Counted from the first letter of the stretch, positions 51,382 to 60,581 are shown. The stretch is DNA of 64,000 nt from Pseudosulfitobacter sp. DSM 107133 (GCF_022788695.1 NZ_CP085154.1:2604001-2668000); one strand, 5' to 3'. A program made the numbers and translations. The notes: generated by a model not told the origin, from the sequence alone.

Positions 51382-52320
51382 ATGCAAACCCTTCTTGACG
51401 TCATCCTGCCGGTTTTCCTTGTCATCGGCTTTGGCTATGTGGCGGTCTGGACCAAGGCCTTTCCGGTCTCGGGGATCGACGGGGTCATGCGCTTTACCCA
51501 GAACTTCGCGATCCCCTGCCTGCTGTTTCAGGCCATCGCGCGCATGGATCTGTCAGCCAATTTCGATCCCGGCATCCTGATTGCCTTTTACACCGGTGCT
51601 GCGGCCTGTTTCGCGCTTGGCACGCTGGTGTCCTTCTATGTGCTGAAACGCGATCTGGAAGACAGCATCGTCATCGGCTTTTGCTGCCTGTTCTCGAATT
51701 CGCTGCTGCTGGGGCTGGCGATCACCGAGCGCGCCTACGGCACGGATGCGCTGACCGGCAACTTTGTCATCGTCGCCATCCATTCGCCGTTCTGCTATGG
51801 TCTGGGCATCACGGTGATGGAGATTGCCCGCAACCGTGGTGGAAGCCCGTTGAAAATGGCCCGGTCCGTCGCCCGCGCAATGTTCCGCAACGCGCTGGTG
51901 ATCGGGATCACACTGGGCTTTGCCGTCAACCTGCTGAACATCCCCATTCCGGGCGTGCTGAACGACGGTCTTGACCTGATCGTGCGTGCCGCCCTGCCCG
52001 CGGCCCTGTTTGCGCTGGGTGGCGTGCTGATCCAGTACAAACCCGAGGGGGACAAACTGCCCATCGCCATGGTCTGCCTGATGTCGCTGGTCGTGCATCC
52101 GGCAATCACCTGGACCGTCGGCAAAAGCCTGCACATCTCGCCCGAGTTCTTCCGCTCGGCGGTGCTGACAGCGGCCATGGCACCGGGGGTCAACGCCTAT
52201 ATCTTTGCCAACCTCTATGGCCGCGCGCGACGGGTCGCGGCATCATCGGTGCTTGTGGCCACAGGTGCGTCAGTCATCACCGCCTGGCTGTGGCTGGTCG
52301 CCTTGGGCGGGCATATCTAG
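51382..52320 (+). CDS. AEC-family transporter
   Basis: Protein of 312 residues with about ten transmembrane helices of the auxin-efflux-carrier/malonate transporter family: LLDVILPVFLVIGFGYVAVW at the N-terminus, the RFTQNFAIPCLLFQAIA block and the mirror repeat with NALVIGITLGFAVNLLNIPI. The ligand is unknown; relatives export organic acids or amino acids. Its TAG stop overlaps the convergent YihY stop within one CTAG. Confidence 0.85.
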   Translation: MQTLLDVILPVFLVIGFGYVAVWTKAFPVSGIDGVMRFTQNFAIPCLLFQAIARMDLSANFDPGILIAFYTGAAACFALGTLVSFYVLKRDLEDSIVIGFCCLFSNSLLLGLAITERAYGTDALTGNFVIVAIHSPFCYGLGITVMEIARNRGGSPLKMARSVARAMFRNALVIGITLGFAVNLLNIPIPGVLNDGLDLIVRAALPAALFALGGVLIQYKPEGDKLPIAMVCLMSLVVHPAITWTVGKSLHISPEFFRSAVLTAAMAPGVNAYIFANLYGRARRVAASSVLVATGASVITAWLWLVALGGHI

Positions 52321-53261
52321 ACCGGATCCTGTGACCGCCGTTGCCAGCGTTCACGTTCAAAATGTGCGTTGATCGACCCGCCCAGCAGCACCAGAACCGC
52401 GCTGATAAACAGCCACATCAACAGGGCGATCACCGCCCCGATCGAGCCGTAGATTTCGTTGTAATTGCCAAAGTTCTGCAAATAGATCGAAAACCCCAGC
52501 GAGGCCGCCGTCCAGCCCAGCGTGGCGAACAGCGCACCGGGCGTAAACCACTTCATCCGTGCCTCTCGCCGTGCCGGTCCCATGCGGTACAGCACCGAAA
52601 TCCCCGCATAAAGAACCAGCACCATCACCACCCAGCGCGACAGGTCGATGATCGTGCTGTTGGCAATGCCAAAGGGCACGAACCGCATGACGATGGGGGC
52701 CAGAACCACACAGGCCAACGCCACCAGCGCGACCCCGACCAGCGTGATCGTCAGCAAAAGCGCCCGAACATAATGTGACAGCCCGCTGCGGTTGGCCTGC
52801 CCGTAAATCGCATTCAGCCCGCGCATCACTGCCGACACACCGGCCCGCGATGTCCAGACAGCCACCGTCAGCGACAAGGCCGATGCCCATGTCAGCGTGG
52901 TTCGATCACCGTTGACCAGTTGCGAAATCTGCTGTGAAATCAGATCGTAAACCTCTTGCGGCAGAACCGCGTGAAATTTCTCGACTTCGATGGCCACGAC
53001 TTCGGGGTCGGCAACAATGCCCCAGATGGCGATCACTGCGGCAATCGCGGGAAACACTGCCAGAATGCCATAAAACGCCACACCTGCCGCGATCAGGAAC
53101 ATGTTCTTATCGTCAATATCCGTATAGACCCGCCGCAGGATATGCCACCACTGGGCACGCTGCGAATAGGGGGCCAGCGGGCGTGTGTCGGTGTTGGATG
53201 TCTCGGACTGGGGCAAAGGGAAACCTATCACTGTTCTACGAGGGCACCACGGCGCGTCCAT
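52317..53261 (-). CDS. YihY/BrkB family inner-membrane protein
   Basis: Protein of about 314 residues with six transmembrane helices and YihY/BrkB landmarks: IAAGVAFYGILAVFPAIAAV, LSLTVAVWTSRAGVSAVMRG, LNAIYG, FTPGALFATLGWTAASLGFS and YGSIGAVIALLMWLFISAVL. The function is not established; some relatives were once called ribonuclease BN. The start is uncertain: ATG 53261 is used; a GTG at 53231 would give a shorter tail, and sequence upstream of 53261 looks non-coding. Confidence 0.85.
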   Translation of the reverse strand: MDAPWCPRRTVIGFPLPQSETSNTDTRPLAPYSQRAQWWHILRRVYTDIDDKNMFLIAAGVAFYGILAVFPAIAAVIAIWGIVADPEVVAIEVEKFHAVLPQEVYDLISQQISQLVNGDRTTLTWASALSLTVAVWTSRAGVSAVMRGLNAIYGQANRSGLSHYVRALLLTITLVGVALVALACVVLAPIVMRFVPFGIANSTIIDLSRWVVMVLVLYAGISVLYRMGPARREARMKWFTPGALFATLGWTAASLGFSIYLQNFGNYNEIYGSIGAVIALLMWLFISAVLVLLGGSINAHFERERWQRRSQDPV

Positions 53262-53428
53262 GCGCGCGGCGCCCCCTGCAAGGGCGGGCCGCAGTCTTTG
53301 CACGGCATGCAAACGCAGCATTGTCTGCGCAACAGGTATTGCGATGGGCGCAGTTTGCCAACCCGATGTACCCCTTTCCAAAAATCATTCTGCGCCGGTT
53401 GCCAAAGCCGCTCTTGCAAGAAACGCCT

Positions 53429-53815
53429 TCAGGCGCAGGCCACCCAGACCCAGGCCATGACCAGATAGGTCAGCTGGTGCAGCGCCTGATCGGCCCCCAT
53501 GGCGCGCCAGTAGCCTCCGTCGGCCGGCGTGTGCGCGGTGTGGTCAGACCAGCGTCCCTTGGCCCAGTCGATGTGGTAATGCGCGACCCATTCTACCACA
53601 ACGATGCCCAGAACCAGGGGCAGCGATGTCCCCACAATCACCAGCGCCAGCGCCGAGCCAAGCGCGTGAACACCGGCATGCTGTGCCCGACCCATATGCA
53701 GATAGCGCCCGCGGTCGCTGAGCATTCGGGGAGTCTGCATAAAAAAGTCTGCCAGCATATGCTTGATCTGGAACAGAAAAAGCAGGAACAGCAATGATGA
53801 TATCGTGGCGGTCAA
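53429..53815 (-). CDS. DUF3307 membrane protein
   Basis: Protein of about 128 residues with three to four hydrophobic segments. The DUF3307 landmarks FLFQIKHMLADFFMQTPRML and HMGRAQHAGVHALGSALALV are visible. Its role is unknown; in other bacteria DUF3307 genes sit next to DNA-modification or regulatory genes. I use a TTG at 53815 (AGGAGA upstream); a TTG at 53842 is an alternative. Confidence 0.75.
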   Translation of the reverse strand: MTATISSLLFLLFLFQIKHMLADFFMQTPRMLSDRGRYLHMGRAQHAGVHALGSALALVIVGTSLPLVLGIVVVEWVAHYHIDWAKGRWSDHTAHTPADGGYWRAMGADQALHQLTYLVMAWVWVACA

Positions 53816-54016
53816 CGGGCCGTCGTCTCCTGTGTTGATCAAAGCCTAATGGCTTGAACCCGCTTCGTCCATCATTCAGGCACGCGGGCGGTCAAATGCC
53901 TGTACCTGCCCGCACAATAGCCATTGCCGCACGCGCCTGTCGCTTGCTAGGTTACCCCGATTGGACAACATTACCGGCACCTTGCCGATGCCCCGAGACA
54001 ACGTCTGGACAGCCCC

Positions 54017-57000
54017 ATAGAACGCAGCATTTTCAGCTTTATTTTCAAACATTCAAAACGTGATCAAATCATCCTGTTGCTGGTCACGCTGACGCTGTTT
54101 CCAATGCTTTACCTGACGCTGGAACTGCCCAAGCGGATCATCAACGATGCCATCGCCGCGCAATCGGATGTGGTTGACGTTTTTGGCATGTCTTTTTCGC
54201 AAATCCACTTCTTGTTGCTGCTGTGCGGCCTGTTCCTGCTGTCGGTCATCGGGCACGGGCTGATGAAAATGCGCATCAACACCATGAAGGGCGTGCTGTC
54301 CGAGCGCCTGCTGCGCCGCTACCGCTACGGGTTGATCGCGCGCATCCTGCGGTTTCCGCAGCCCTATTTCGAACGCACTTCGCAGGGCGAACTGGTCAGC
54401 ATGGTCACATCCGAAAGCGAGCCGATGGGCGGGCTGATGGGTGACGCGCTGGCGCAGCCGGTGTTGCAGGCGGGCCAGATGCTGACGATCCTTGGCTTTC
54501 TGTTCGCCCAATCCGTCACATTTGGCATTGCGGCCTGTGCGCTGATCCCCTTGCAGGCGTGGCTGATCCCCAAGTTGCAGCGGCGCATCAACCTGCTGAA
54601 CAAGAAACGCGTGGTGCAGGTGCGTGCGCTGGCCGCCGAGATCGGCGAAAGCGCCTCGGGGGCGGCAACGCTGCGGGTGAACGGCGGCTGGCGCTACCGG
54701 ATGGCGATGATCACCGACCGGCTGGGGCGGCTCTACGAGATCCGTTTCGACATCTACCAGAAGAAATTCTTCATGAAGTTCCTCAACAACTTCATCACCC
54801 AGCTCACACCTTTCTTCTTCTTCTCGATCGGCGGCTATCTGGTGATTCAGGGGCAGGTCAGCCTGGGCGCACTCGTCGCGGCCCTTGCGGCCTACAAGGA
54901 CCTGTCGAGCCCGTGGAAGGAACTGCTGGCCTATTACAATCAGGCGCAGGACATGCAGCTGCGCTGGGAAACCATCGCCGAGCGGTTCGCGCCAAACGGC
55001 ATGATCGACGAAGACAGGTTCTACGGCCAGCCCGACAGCCTGCCGCATCTGGACGGTGACGTGGTGCTGGACGGGGTGACCGTGCGCGATGCCGATGGCA
55101 ACGCGGTGCTTGAGGACATCACCGCCACCCTGCCCGCAGGACGCAGCATCGCCATCACCGCGCCCAGCGACGAGGACCGCCGCGCGCTGGCGCAGGTGCT
55201 GACCCGCGAGACCATGCCCACCAGTGGCCGCATCCGCATTGGCGATCATGCGCTGAACGATCTGCATCAGGGGGTGATTGCCGCGCGCATCGGCCATGCC
55301 ACATCGCGCCCCGTGATGTTTCAGGGCAGCTTTGGCGACAACATCATGATGGCGCTGAAACACCAGCCGCACGGCAAGGGGCAAGACGCGGACTTTGCCG
55401 CAGAGGCGCTGCGGGCAGGCAACACCGATGACATGCTGGACGCGCCGTGGCTGGATCACACGCGCGCCGGTGCTGCGGATGACGACGCACTGCTGGACTG
55501 GTGGCTGGCGCTGGTGGACGGTATGGGCAGCACCGCCGCCCTGTTCCGCCGCGCCACAGAACAGCGCATTGATGCGGCAACCCAGCCCGAACTGGCACAG
55601 CGGCTGGTAGACCTTCGCGCCGAAGTGGCCGCCGCACTGGATCAGGCCGATCTGACGCGCCATGCCTATCTGTTCAGCGAGGATGCCTATAACCCCGCCC
55701 TGCCGGTGGCCGAAAACCTGCTGTTCGCCACCGCGCGCCAGCCGGTGACGCCCGCGTTTATTGCGGGGCAAACCGGATTTCTGGATCTTCTGGCCGAACT
55801 GGACCTTGACCGCGACCTGCTGGCGCTGACCCGCGACGTGATCGACCTGCTGCGCCAGATTTTCGGCATCGACGGCACCGACCATCCGCTGTTTCGCAAA
55901 CTGACGCTGGCCCCCGAAACCTACGAGGCAGCCGTCGCCATCCTGTCGCGCCAGCGCGAGGGGGCCGAGCCCAGCGCCGAAGACCGGGCATTGCTGCTGA
56001 CGGTGCCCTTCCAGATCACATCGGACCAGATCGGCGCGGGCTTTCCCGACGACATCAAGGACCGCGTGCTGGACATGCGCCGCCAGCATTCCGCAGCGCT
56101 TCAGGCCAGCATGGGCACGGCCTTTGCCCCGATCCGCTCGGGCGGGATTGTCGCGGGTCTGACGGTTCTGGAAAATGCCCTGTTCGGCAAGATATCGGAC
56201 GGCGCCGGCTCAAAGGGCGACGAGGTGCGCGCCAAGGTGGCCGAGGTCATCCAGAACAGCGGCATGGGCCGCGAGGTCATGCGCCTGATACTGGATGTGC
56301 CGATTGCGTTGGGGGGCGCCAACCTGCCGGTCTTCTACGCCGAACCCGCCGCCGTCAGCCGCGCCGCGATCAAGCGGCCAGATGTGCTGATCCTTGAGGC
56401 GGTGCTGGCCAGTTTCGACGCCGCCACGCAGGAAAAGATGTTCGAGAACCTGCGCGCCCTGCTGCCCGACACCACACTGGTGTGCATCGCTTCCGGCTTT
56501 GAAAACGCTGATGCCTTTGACATGCAGCTAGAACTGCAAGACGGGCGCATCGTGGGCGGCGGCGGCGCGCAAACCGCCCATGAAGACAGCGCCACCAGCG
56601 CCGATCTGGCGCGCAAGGTGCAGGCGCTAGGCTCGACCGATCTGTTTTCAGGCGTGTCGCGTAAACAGTTGAGATTGCTGTCTTTTGGCGCGCGCTGGTA
56701 TACCTGCCCGGCGGGCGATTATGTCTTTTACAAAAACGATCCGCCCGCCGATGGCGCCTATATGATCCTCGAGGGCGAGGCCGACCTGTGGCTGCCGCGT
56801 GCCGGTCAGGACAAGCAGCTGATTACCACCGTCGGCCCCGGCGCGCTGGTGGGAGAACTGGGCCTGATCCGCAACGAACCGCGCGCGCTGGACATGCAGG
56901 CCAAGACCGAGCTGACCTGCCTGCGCATCGGGGTCGAGGAGTTTCTGGCCGTGGTCGAAAACGACGCAACGACGGCGTTCAAGCTGCTGCAAGTGGTGGC

Positions 57001-57019
57001 GGGGTACGTCAGCACTTAG
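54017..57019 (+). CDS. ABC-transporter-like protein with degenerate ATPase domain and C-terminal cyclic-nucleotide-binding domain
   Basis: Protein of about 1000 residues. A type 1 ABC membrane domain (residues 20-320) is followed by a nucleotide-binding-like domain that lacks a functional Walker A: the position reads ITAPSDEDRRALAQVL, not GxxGxGKS/T. The signature region (FYAEPAAVSRAAIKRPD) has no LSGGQ. A ~350-residue insertion separates the halves, and a Crp-like domain (VSRKQLRLLSFGARWYTCPA, GALVGELGLIRNEPRALDMQ) ends the protein. Homologues I recall begin MERSIFSFI; here these codons exist but the first is ATA (54017). The next usual start is TTG 54077. Confidence 0.75.
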   Translation: MERSIFSFIFKHSKRDQIILLLVTLTLFPMLYLTLELPKRIINDAIAAQSDVVDVFGMSFSQIHFLLLLCGLFLLSVIGHGLMKMRINTMKGVLSERLLRRYRYGLIARILRFPQPYFERTSQGELVSMVTSESEPMGGLMGDALAQPVLQAGQMLTILGFLFAQSVTFGIAACALIPLQAWLIPKLQRRINLLNKKRVVQVRALAAEIGESASGAATLRVNGGWRYRMAMITDRLGRLYEIRFDIYQKKFFMKFLNNFITQLTPFFFFSIGGYLVIQGQVSLGALVAALAAYKDLSSPWKELLAYYNQAQDMQLRWETIAERFAPNGMIDEDRFYGQPDSLPHLDGDVVLDGVTVRDADGNAVLEDITATLPAGRSIAITAPSDEDRRALAQVLTRETMPTSGRIRIGDHALNDLHQGVIAARIGHATSRPVMFQGSFGDNIMMALKHQPHGKGQDADFAAEALRAGNTDDMLDAPWLDHTRAGAADDDALLDWWLALVDGMGSTAALFRRATEQRIDAATQPELAQRLVDLRAEVAAALDQADLTRHAYLFSEDAYNPALPVAENLLFATARQPVTPAFIAGQTGFLDLLAELDLDRDLLALTRDVIDLLRQIFGIDGTDHPLFRKLTLAPETYEAAVAILSRQREGAEPSAEDRALLLTVPFQITSDQIGAGFPDDIKDRVLDMRRQHSAALQASMGTAFAPIRSGGIVAGLTVLENALFGKISDGAGSKGDEVRAKVAEVIQNSGMGREVMRLILDVPIALGGANLPVFYAEPAAVSRAAIKRPDVLILEAVLASFDAATQEKMFENLRALLPDTTLVCIASGFENADAFDMQLELQDGRIVGGGGAQTAHEDSATSADLARKVQALGSTDLFSGVSRKQLRLLSFGARWYTCPAGDYVFYKNDPPADGAYMILEGEADLWLPRAGQDKQLITTVGPGALVGELGLIRNEPRALDMQAKTELTCLRIGVEEFLAVVENDATTAFKLLQVVAGYVST

Positions 57020-57100
57020 GAGTCTGCGGCTGTCAGGCTTGAGGTGTCCTGAGCGAGACCGTCAAAAGACGGCTATGAGGCATGAGAACCCGGCCACACA

Positions 57101-57233
57101 GGGCAGCGCCCGACCGCGGGTGGGCATCATAACGTCTGTGGGTGCCACTTTATTTCTCGCCTTTGGCGTGGGGATCAAAAATCCCGATACGGTGAAAAAA
57201 GCGCCCACCCGTCCGGGCGGTCGGGCGCTGCCC
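57101..57233. repeat. Inverted-repeat element (GGGCAGCGCCCGACCG type), copy 1
   Basis: Left arm 57101-57125 and right arm 57203-57233 are imperfect inverted repeats of about 25 bp, ending in GGGCAGCGCCCGACCG and CGGTCGGGCGCTGCCC. The left arm shares 16 bp exactly with copy 2 at 59227. It lies after the ABC-like gene, and may help end transcription or be a REP/MITE-type element. Confidence 0.65.
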
Positions 57234-57280
57234 GGCGGCTCTTCGAGCCTTGTTTCCGGGCTTTGGTGAATATTTGCCCC

Positions 57281-57745
57281 CTAAGGCATCAACACCGCCT
57301 TGCGCGCCACCGAAATCGTGTCAACACTCAGATCGTCATAGGTGATCCGCACATCCAGCTGCTGCACCGATCCCCCCGGAAAGGCGCGATAGGGCAACCC
57401 GTCGCCCTCGGTGATCGCCCCCGGCGTCGGGCTGTCCACATGACAATCCGGCATCGGCCAGACCTCGTACTCGCCCCCATTTACCGCCATTTCAATCTGC
57501 ACCAACCCGCAGCGCCACGCCCACAGATGCGTGACATAGACCAGATCCTGCCCGTCATAATCGCGCACCGCCACCCAGTTGCCCTTGGTCGCGGTCAGGA
57601 TCGGCTTGACCTCGAGCGCGGTCAGGAACTTGCCGGTGGCCACCTGTTCCTCGGCCACCAGCGCCGACGCGGGGGCCGCGACCATTGGCGCATCGCTGCC
57701 GCCGCCCGACCCCAGCGCAATCAACGCCACAAGAATATCCAACAT
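57281..57745 (-). CDS. Hypothetical protein, probably exported
   Basis: Protein of 154 residues. A short hydrophobic N-terminus (MLDILVALIALGSGGG) could be a signal or anchor. The rest is beta-rich with ALEVKPILTATKGNWVAVRD, YVTHLWAWRCGLVQIEMAVN and FPGGSVQQLDVRITYDDLSV. I know similar unnamed proteins in this bacterial family but no function. AAAGGG precedes the ATG. Confidence 0.65.
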   Translation of the reverse strand: MLDILVALIALGSGGGSDAPMVAAPASALVAEEQVATGKFLTALEVKPILTATKGNWVAVRDYDGQDLVYVTHLWAWRCGLVQIEMAVNGGEYEVWPMPDCHVDSPTPGAITEGDGLPYRAFPGGSVQQLDVRITYDDLSVDTISVARKAVLMP

Positions 57746-57841
57746 CGCAAAACCCTTTCTTAAATCTCGCCTTTTGCCGTTGACACAACCGCTCTATAGT
57801 TGTCGCAAAAGACAACCGCAGGTATCGGGGCAGATACAAGT

Positions 57842-58843
57842 ATGGCACGCAAACCGGCCAAAAAACAGGACTTCAACGTGGTTGTGGTCGGCCAATCCGG
57901 GCGGCTAGGTTACGAGGCGATCCTGTTTGCAGCGTCCTTGCGCCATCATTCCCCCGACTTTCAGGGCCGCCTGCTGGTCGCTGAACCCCAACCCGGCCCC
58001 CTGTGGCCCAACGATCCGCGTCTGAAACCGGACGTGCGCGCCACGCTGGAACAGTTGGGGGCCGAGATTGTGCCCTTTCACAACGCGCATTTCGGCGCGG
58101 CCTACCCCTATGGCAACAAGATCGAGATGCTGTCGGCCCTGCCCGAAGGCGAACCTTTCGTGTTCTTCGACACCGACACGCTGATCACCGGCGACCTGAC
58201 AACCGTGCCGTTCGATTTCGACCGCCCCTCTGCATCGCTGCGGCGCGAAGGATCCTGGCCCAAGCCCGAGCTGTACGGCCCCGGCTACGCGGGCCTGTGG
58301 AAATCGCTTTATGACAAGTTCGGGCTGGATTTCGAAAGCAGCCTCGATCTGTCCGAGCCGGACGAATACTGGGCGCGCTACCTGTATTTCAACGCGGGCT
58401 ATTTCTTTTACAAATGCCCCCGCGTCTTTGGCGACCGCTTCCGCGACTATGCGCTGGCGATCCGCGATGACACGCCGGTTGAACTGTGCTGTCAGGCGCT
58501 GGACCCCTGGCTGGACCAGATTGCGCTGCCGCTGGTGATCCACAGTCTTGGCGGCGGGCGTGATACGCTGCCACCCGGCCTGCTGGACGGGTCGGTCAGC
58601 TGTCACTACCGGCTGCTGCCGCTGCTTTATGCCCGCGAGGCCGCCCATGTGATTGCCACGCTGGAAGAGGTTGCCGCCCCCAACAAGATCAAGAAGGTGC
58701 TGAAAGGGTCCGAGGCGATCAAACGCATGATCTATCAGGGGCGCGGCGAAAAGGTGCGTGCGCTGTTCGATCAGAACAACCTGCCCCGCCGCGAACAGGC
58801 GATCCGCAACCGGATCAAATCCGAAGGGTTCTGGATGCGCTGA
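57842..58843 (+). CDS. Glycosyltransferase-like (GT-A fold) protein of unknown substrate
   Basis: Protein of 333 residues. The N-terminal strand FNVVVVGQSGRLGYEAILFA, the DxD-like FVFFDTDTLITGD (near residue 108) and YLYFNAGYFFYKCPRVFGDR resemble nucleotide-sugar transferases of the GT-A type. There is no signal peptide. It is transcribed alone, divergent from the exported hypothetical protein. Substrate and family number cannot be given. Confidence 0.65.
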   Translation: MARKPAKKQDFNVVVVGQSGRLGYEAILFAASLRHHSPDFQGRLLVAEPQPGPLWPNDPRLKPDVRATLEQLGAEIVPFHNAHFGAAYPYGNKIEMLSALPEGEPFVFFDTDTLITGDLTTVPFDFDRPSASLRREGSWPKPELYGPGYAGLWKSLYDKFGLDFESSLDLSEPDEYWARYLYFNAGYFFYKCPRVFGDRFRDYALAIRDDTPVELCCQALDPWLDQIALPLVIHSLGGGRDTLPPGLLDGSVSCHYRLLPLLYAREAAHVIATLEEVAAPNKIKKVLKGSEAIKRMIYQGRGEKVRALFDQNNLPRREQAIRNRIKSEGFWMR

Positions 58844-59468
58844 GCCACCGCGCGCTGTGCTCACGCGACCTTAACCCGTCGGCGGCATCCTTGGCCCCGT
58901 TGCAACACCCGCCGGTTCGGGCCATCAACCCGACCGGCATCCCATAGGACCAGAGGCGCGCAGGCCGCGTCATATCTGAACGGTTCAGACATGCAGGGAT
59001 AAAATCCTGTCTCACACTCCGATCTGGCGGCGCCGCCTTTTTTAACGGGCTTTCCATGATCCATATGAACAGAGATGAAAAACTGCCCCGGAGGCTTCGG
59101 GCGCAGCCATTCCGCATGCGTGCATGTGACCCAGAGCAGCCTTTGGGCGCGGTGTGGGTCAAGGTTTGGTTGGCGGGACGAAGCGGACGTCCACCAAAGC
59201 CCGGAGTCAAGGTGCGTAGCACCGCCGGGCAGCGCCCGACCGCCCGTCGCACCAAAGGTGCGCCATCTACAGTCGGCACGCCTCTGGCGTGACGGGCGGG
59301 CGCTGCCCTCTGTGGCAAGGTCACTATGGCCTCGAAGCCGACCTTCGCCGCTTCTACACACAACATCGGCATAGGGGCCAGAGGTCATGGTCCGCTATGC
59401 GGACTTAGTTAGATTTTGCCGCATATGCTTGAACGTCCGTTCATCGTGATTCAAACGCTTCAGGAGAT
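58844..59468. other. Intergenic region with inverted-repeat element
   Basis: About 625 bp without a credible gene. It contains GGCGGCGCCGCC followed by TTTTTT at 59026-59043 (weak terminator candidate) and the second inverted-repeat element at 59227-59308. Short open frames here have no family resemblance. Confidence 0.5.
59227..59308. repeat. Inverted-repeat element (GGGCAGCGCCCGACCG type), copy 2
   Basis: Left arm GGGCAGCGCCCGACCG (with CCCGTC following) and right arm GACGGGCGGGCGCTGCCC (59291-59308) form a long hairpin around smaller hairpins such as GCACCAAAGGTGC. It shares its ends with copy 1 at 57101. Confidence 0.65.
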
Positions 59469-59798
59469 TTAATCGGTCTCACCAAAACGGCCATGCAAGA
59501 GCAGTCTCGATAAAGCCCATAATATGGCTAGAACACAAAAAAACTGCATAGCGAATTTGACTGTCAAGTGCGTCCAGAACACAAACGCGCTGACATTTAC
59601 CCACTCCTCCTGTTGCTCCCGCAGCATTACTAGATGGAGAGTACCCTCGATTTTCGTGTTGACGACGACACCCCCAATCCAAAAATGGGCGATAATGCTG
59701 ATGGCAAACAGCGTCCAGAAACCTATTGCCAAGCCACGTCCCACGGTTGGTCCTTCTATCGACAATGAGAGATCTTCTAAAAACCGATATTCGAACAC
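59469..59798 (-). CDS. Hypothetical small membrane protein
   Basis: A 109-residue frame beginning with GTG (MFEYRFLEDLSLSIEGPTVG) and two strong hydrophobic segments (GFWTLFAISIIAHFWIGGVV and FAMQFFCVLAILWALSRLLL). Hydrophobicity and length suggest a real gene, but there is no clear ribosome site and base composition is lower in GC than the neighbours, so it may be an acquired or decaying gene. Function unknown. Confidence 0.45.
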   Translation of the reverse strand: MFEYRFLEDLSLSIEGPTVGRGLAIGFWTLFAISIIAHFWIGGVVVNTKIEGTLHLVMLREQQEEWVNVSAFVFWTHLTVKFAMQFFCVLAILWALSRLLLHGRFGETD

Positions 59799-59826
59799 AA
59801 CGCGGCATCTGTCAATTTGGCCTCAA

Positions 59827-59866
59827 ACCGGACCCTCGCTGCACTCTGCGCGAAGGTCCGGTTTTT
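59827..59866. terminator. Hairpin terminator (stronger on the plus strand)
   Basis: ACCGGACC at 59827-59834 pairs with GGTCCGGT at 59855-59862. On the plus strand it is followed by TTTT; on the minus strand only TTT follows. The minus-strand gene ending at 59920 may use it. No plus-strand gene is evident upstream. Confidence 0.6.
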
Positions 59867-59919
59867 CATTTCAAGCCAGCCAACATCCTGAAGGCCAACG
59901 TTGCCAGACGCGCACTGCC

Positions 59920-60543
59920 TCAGGCGGGTTTGTCCAGCAGCGTATAGGTCGAGATCAGGGCATCCTGCACTTGCGCACGGGCGATCTTGCCGCCCTCATT
60001 GCGCTTGCTGCGCGCGCCGACCGCTTTCTTGATCACGCGGCCAATCTGCTGGTTCAGCGACACGCGGGCGCGCGACGCGGCGCGGCTGCCTGCCTGTGCG
60101 CCGCCACTGCTGGCCAGCTCGTACTGCGCGGCGAAACCGTCATCCTTGGCGATGTCCTGCACGACCTTCAGGATGAAATGGTCCTCGAACTTGCCGGCGG
60201 CATCCATCGCCTTGGCGCGCGCGACGACTTCGCTGATGACATGGCGTTTGGCGGCCAGACGCTGGCCCAGCGCATCATCTGCCGGTGCGGACTGGATCAC
60301 ATGGGTTTCCACCATCTGCTGCATGTAGTGGGTCAGGTTCATGCCTGCCGACTTGGCCTGCGCATCCATGTACTGGCGCACGGCGGGTTCCAAGGTAAAG
60401 GTGACGGTGCTGGCCTTGGCCAGTTTCTCAAGCCGTCTGGCCCGGCGCGCAACACGGTCCGTCGCAGGTCCTGCGGTCTCTGTGTCGTCTGCTGCCGCAA
60501 CCTTGGCTTTTGCATTCCGGGTGATTTTTTCAACTTTGCCCAT
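59920..60543 (-). CDS. Probable ribbon-helix-helix-type DNA-binding protein
   Basis: Protein of 207 residues. After a basic N-terminus (VARRARRLEKLAKAST) comes STVTFTLEPAVRQYMDAQAK, then AGMNLTHYMQQMVETHVIQ, with the strand-helix-helix pattern of ribbon-helix-helix regulators. The C-terminal half is helical and basic (SLNQQIGRVIKKAVGARSKR). I do not recognise the full-length family. AGGAGA precedes the ATG at 60543. Two near-identical 17-bp palindromes lie just upstream, suggesting autoregulation. Confidence 0.65.
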   Translation of the reverse strand: MGKVEKITRNAKAKVAAADDTETAGPATDRVARRARRLEKLAKASTVTFTLEPAVRQYMDAQAKSAGMNLTHYMQQMVETHVIQSAPADDALGQRLAAKRHVISEVVARAKAMDAAGKFEDHFILKVVQDIAKDDGFAAQYELASSGGAQAGSRAASRARVSLNQQIGRVIKKAVGARSKRNEGGKIARAQVQDALISTYTLLDKPA

Positions 60544-60564
60544 TTCGGGTCTCCTGCGTGAAAA

Positions 60565-60581
60565 CATACTTGTTATGTATG
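60565..60581. promoter_or_regulatory. Operator-like palindrome A
   Basis: CATACTTGTTATGTATG, with inverted ends CATAC/GTATG. It matches palindrome B at 13 or more of 17 positions, and the centres are 38 bp apart. It lies 22 bp upstream of the minus-strand gene start. Confidence 0.65.

Noticed and set aside
53262..53428. N-terminal extension of the YihY gene from 53381
   Set aside because: The extra 40 residues (Arg/Ala/Pro/Leu-rich) look non-coding; the family begins shortly before the RVYTDIDDKNMFLIAAGV segment.
54053..56089. 678-codon open frame antisense to the ABC-like gene
   Set aside because: Composition (His/Gln/Gly/Ala-rich) is that of a shadow frame; the plus strand encodes the conserved membrane domain.
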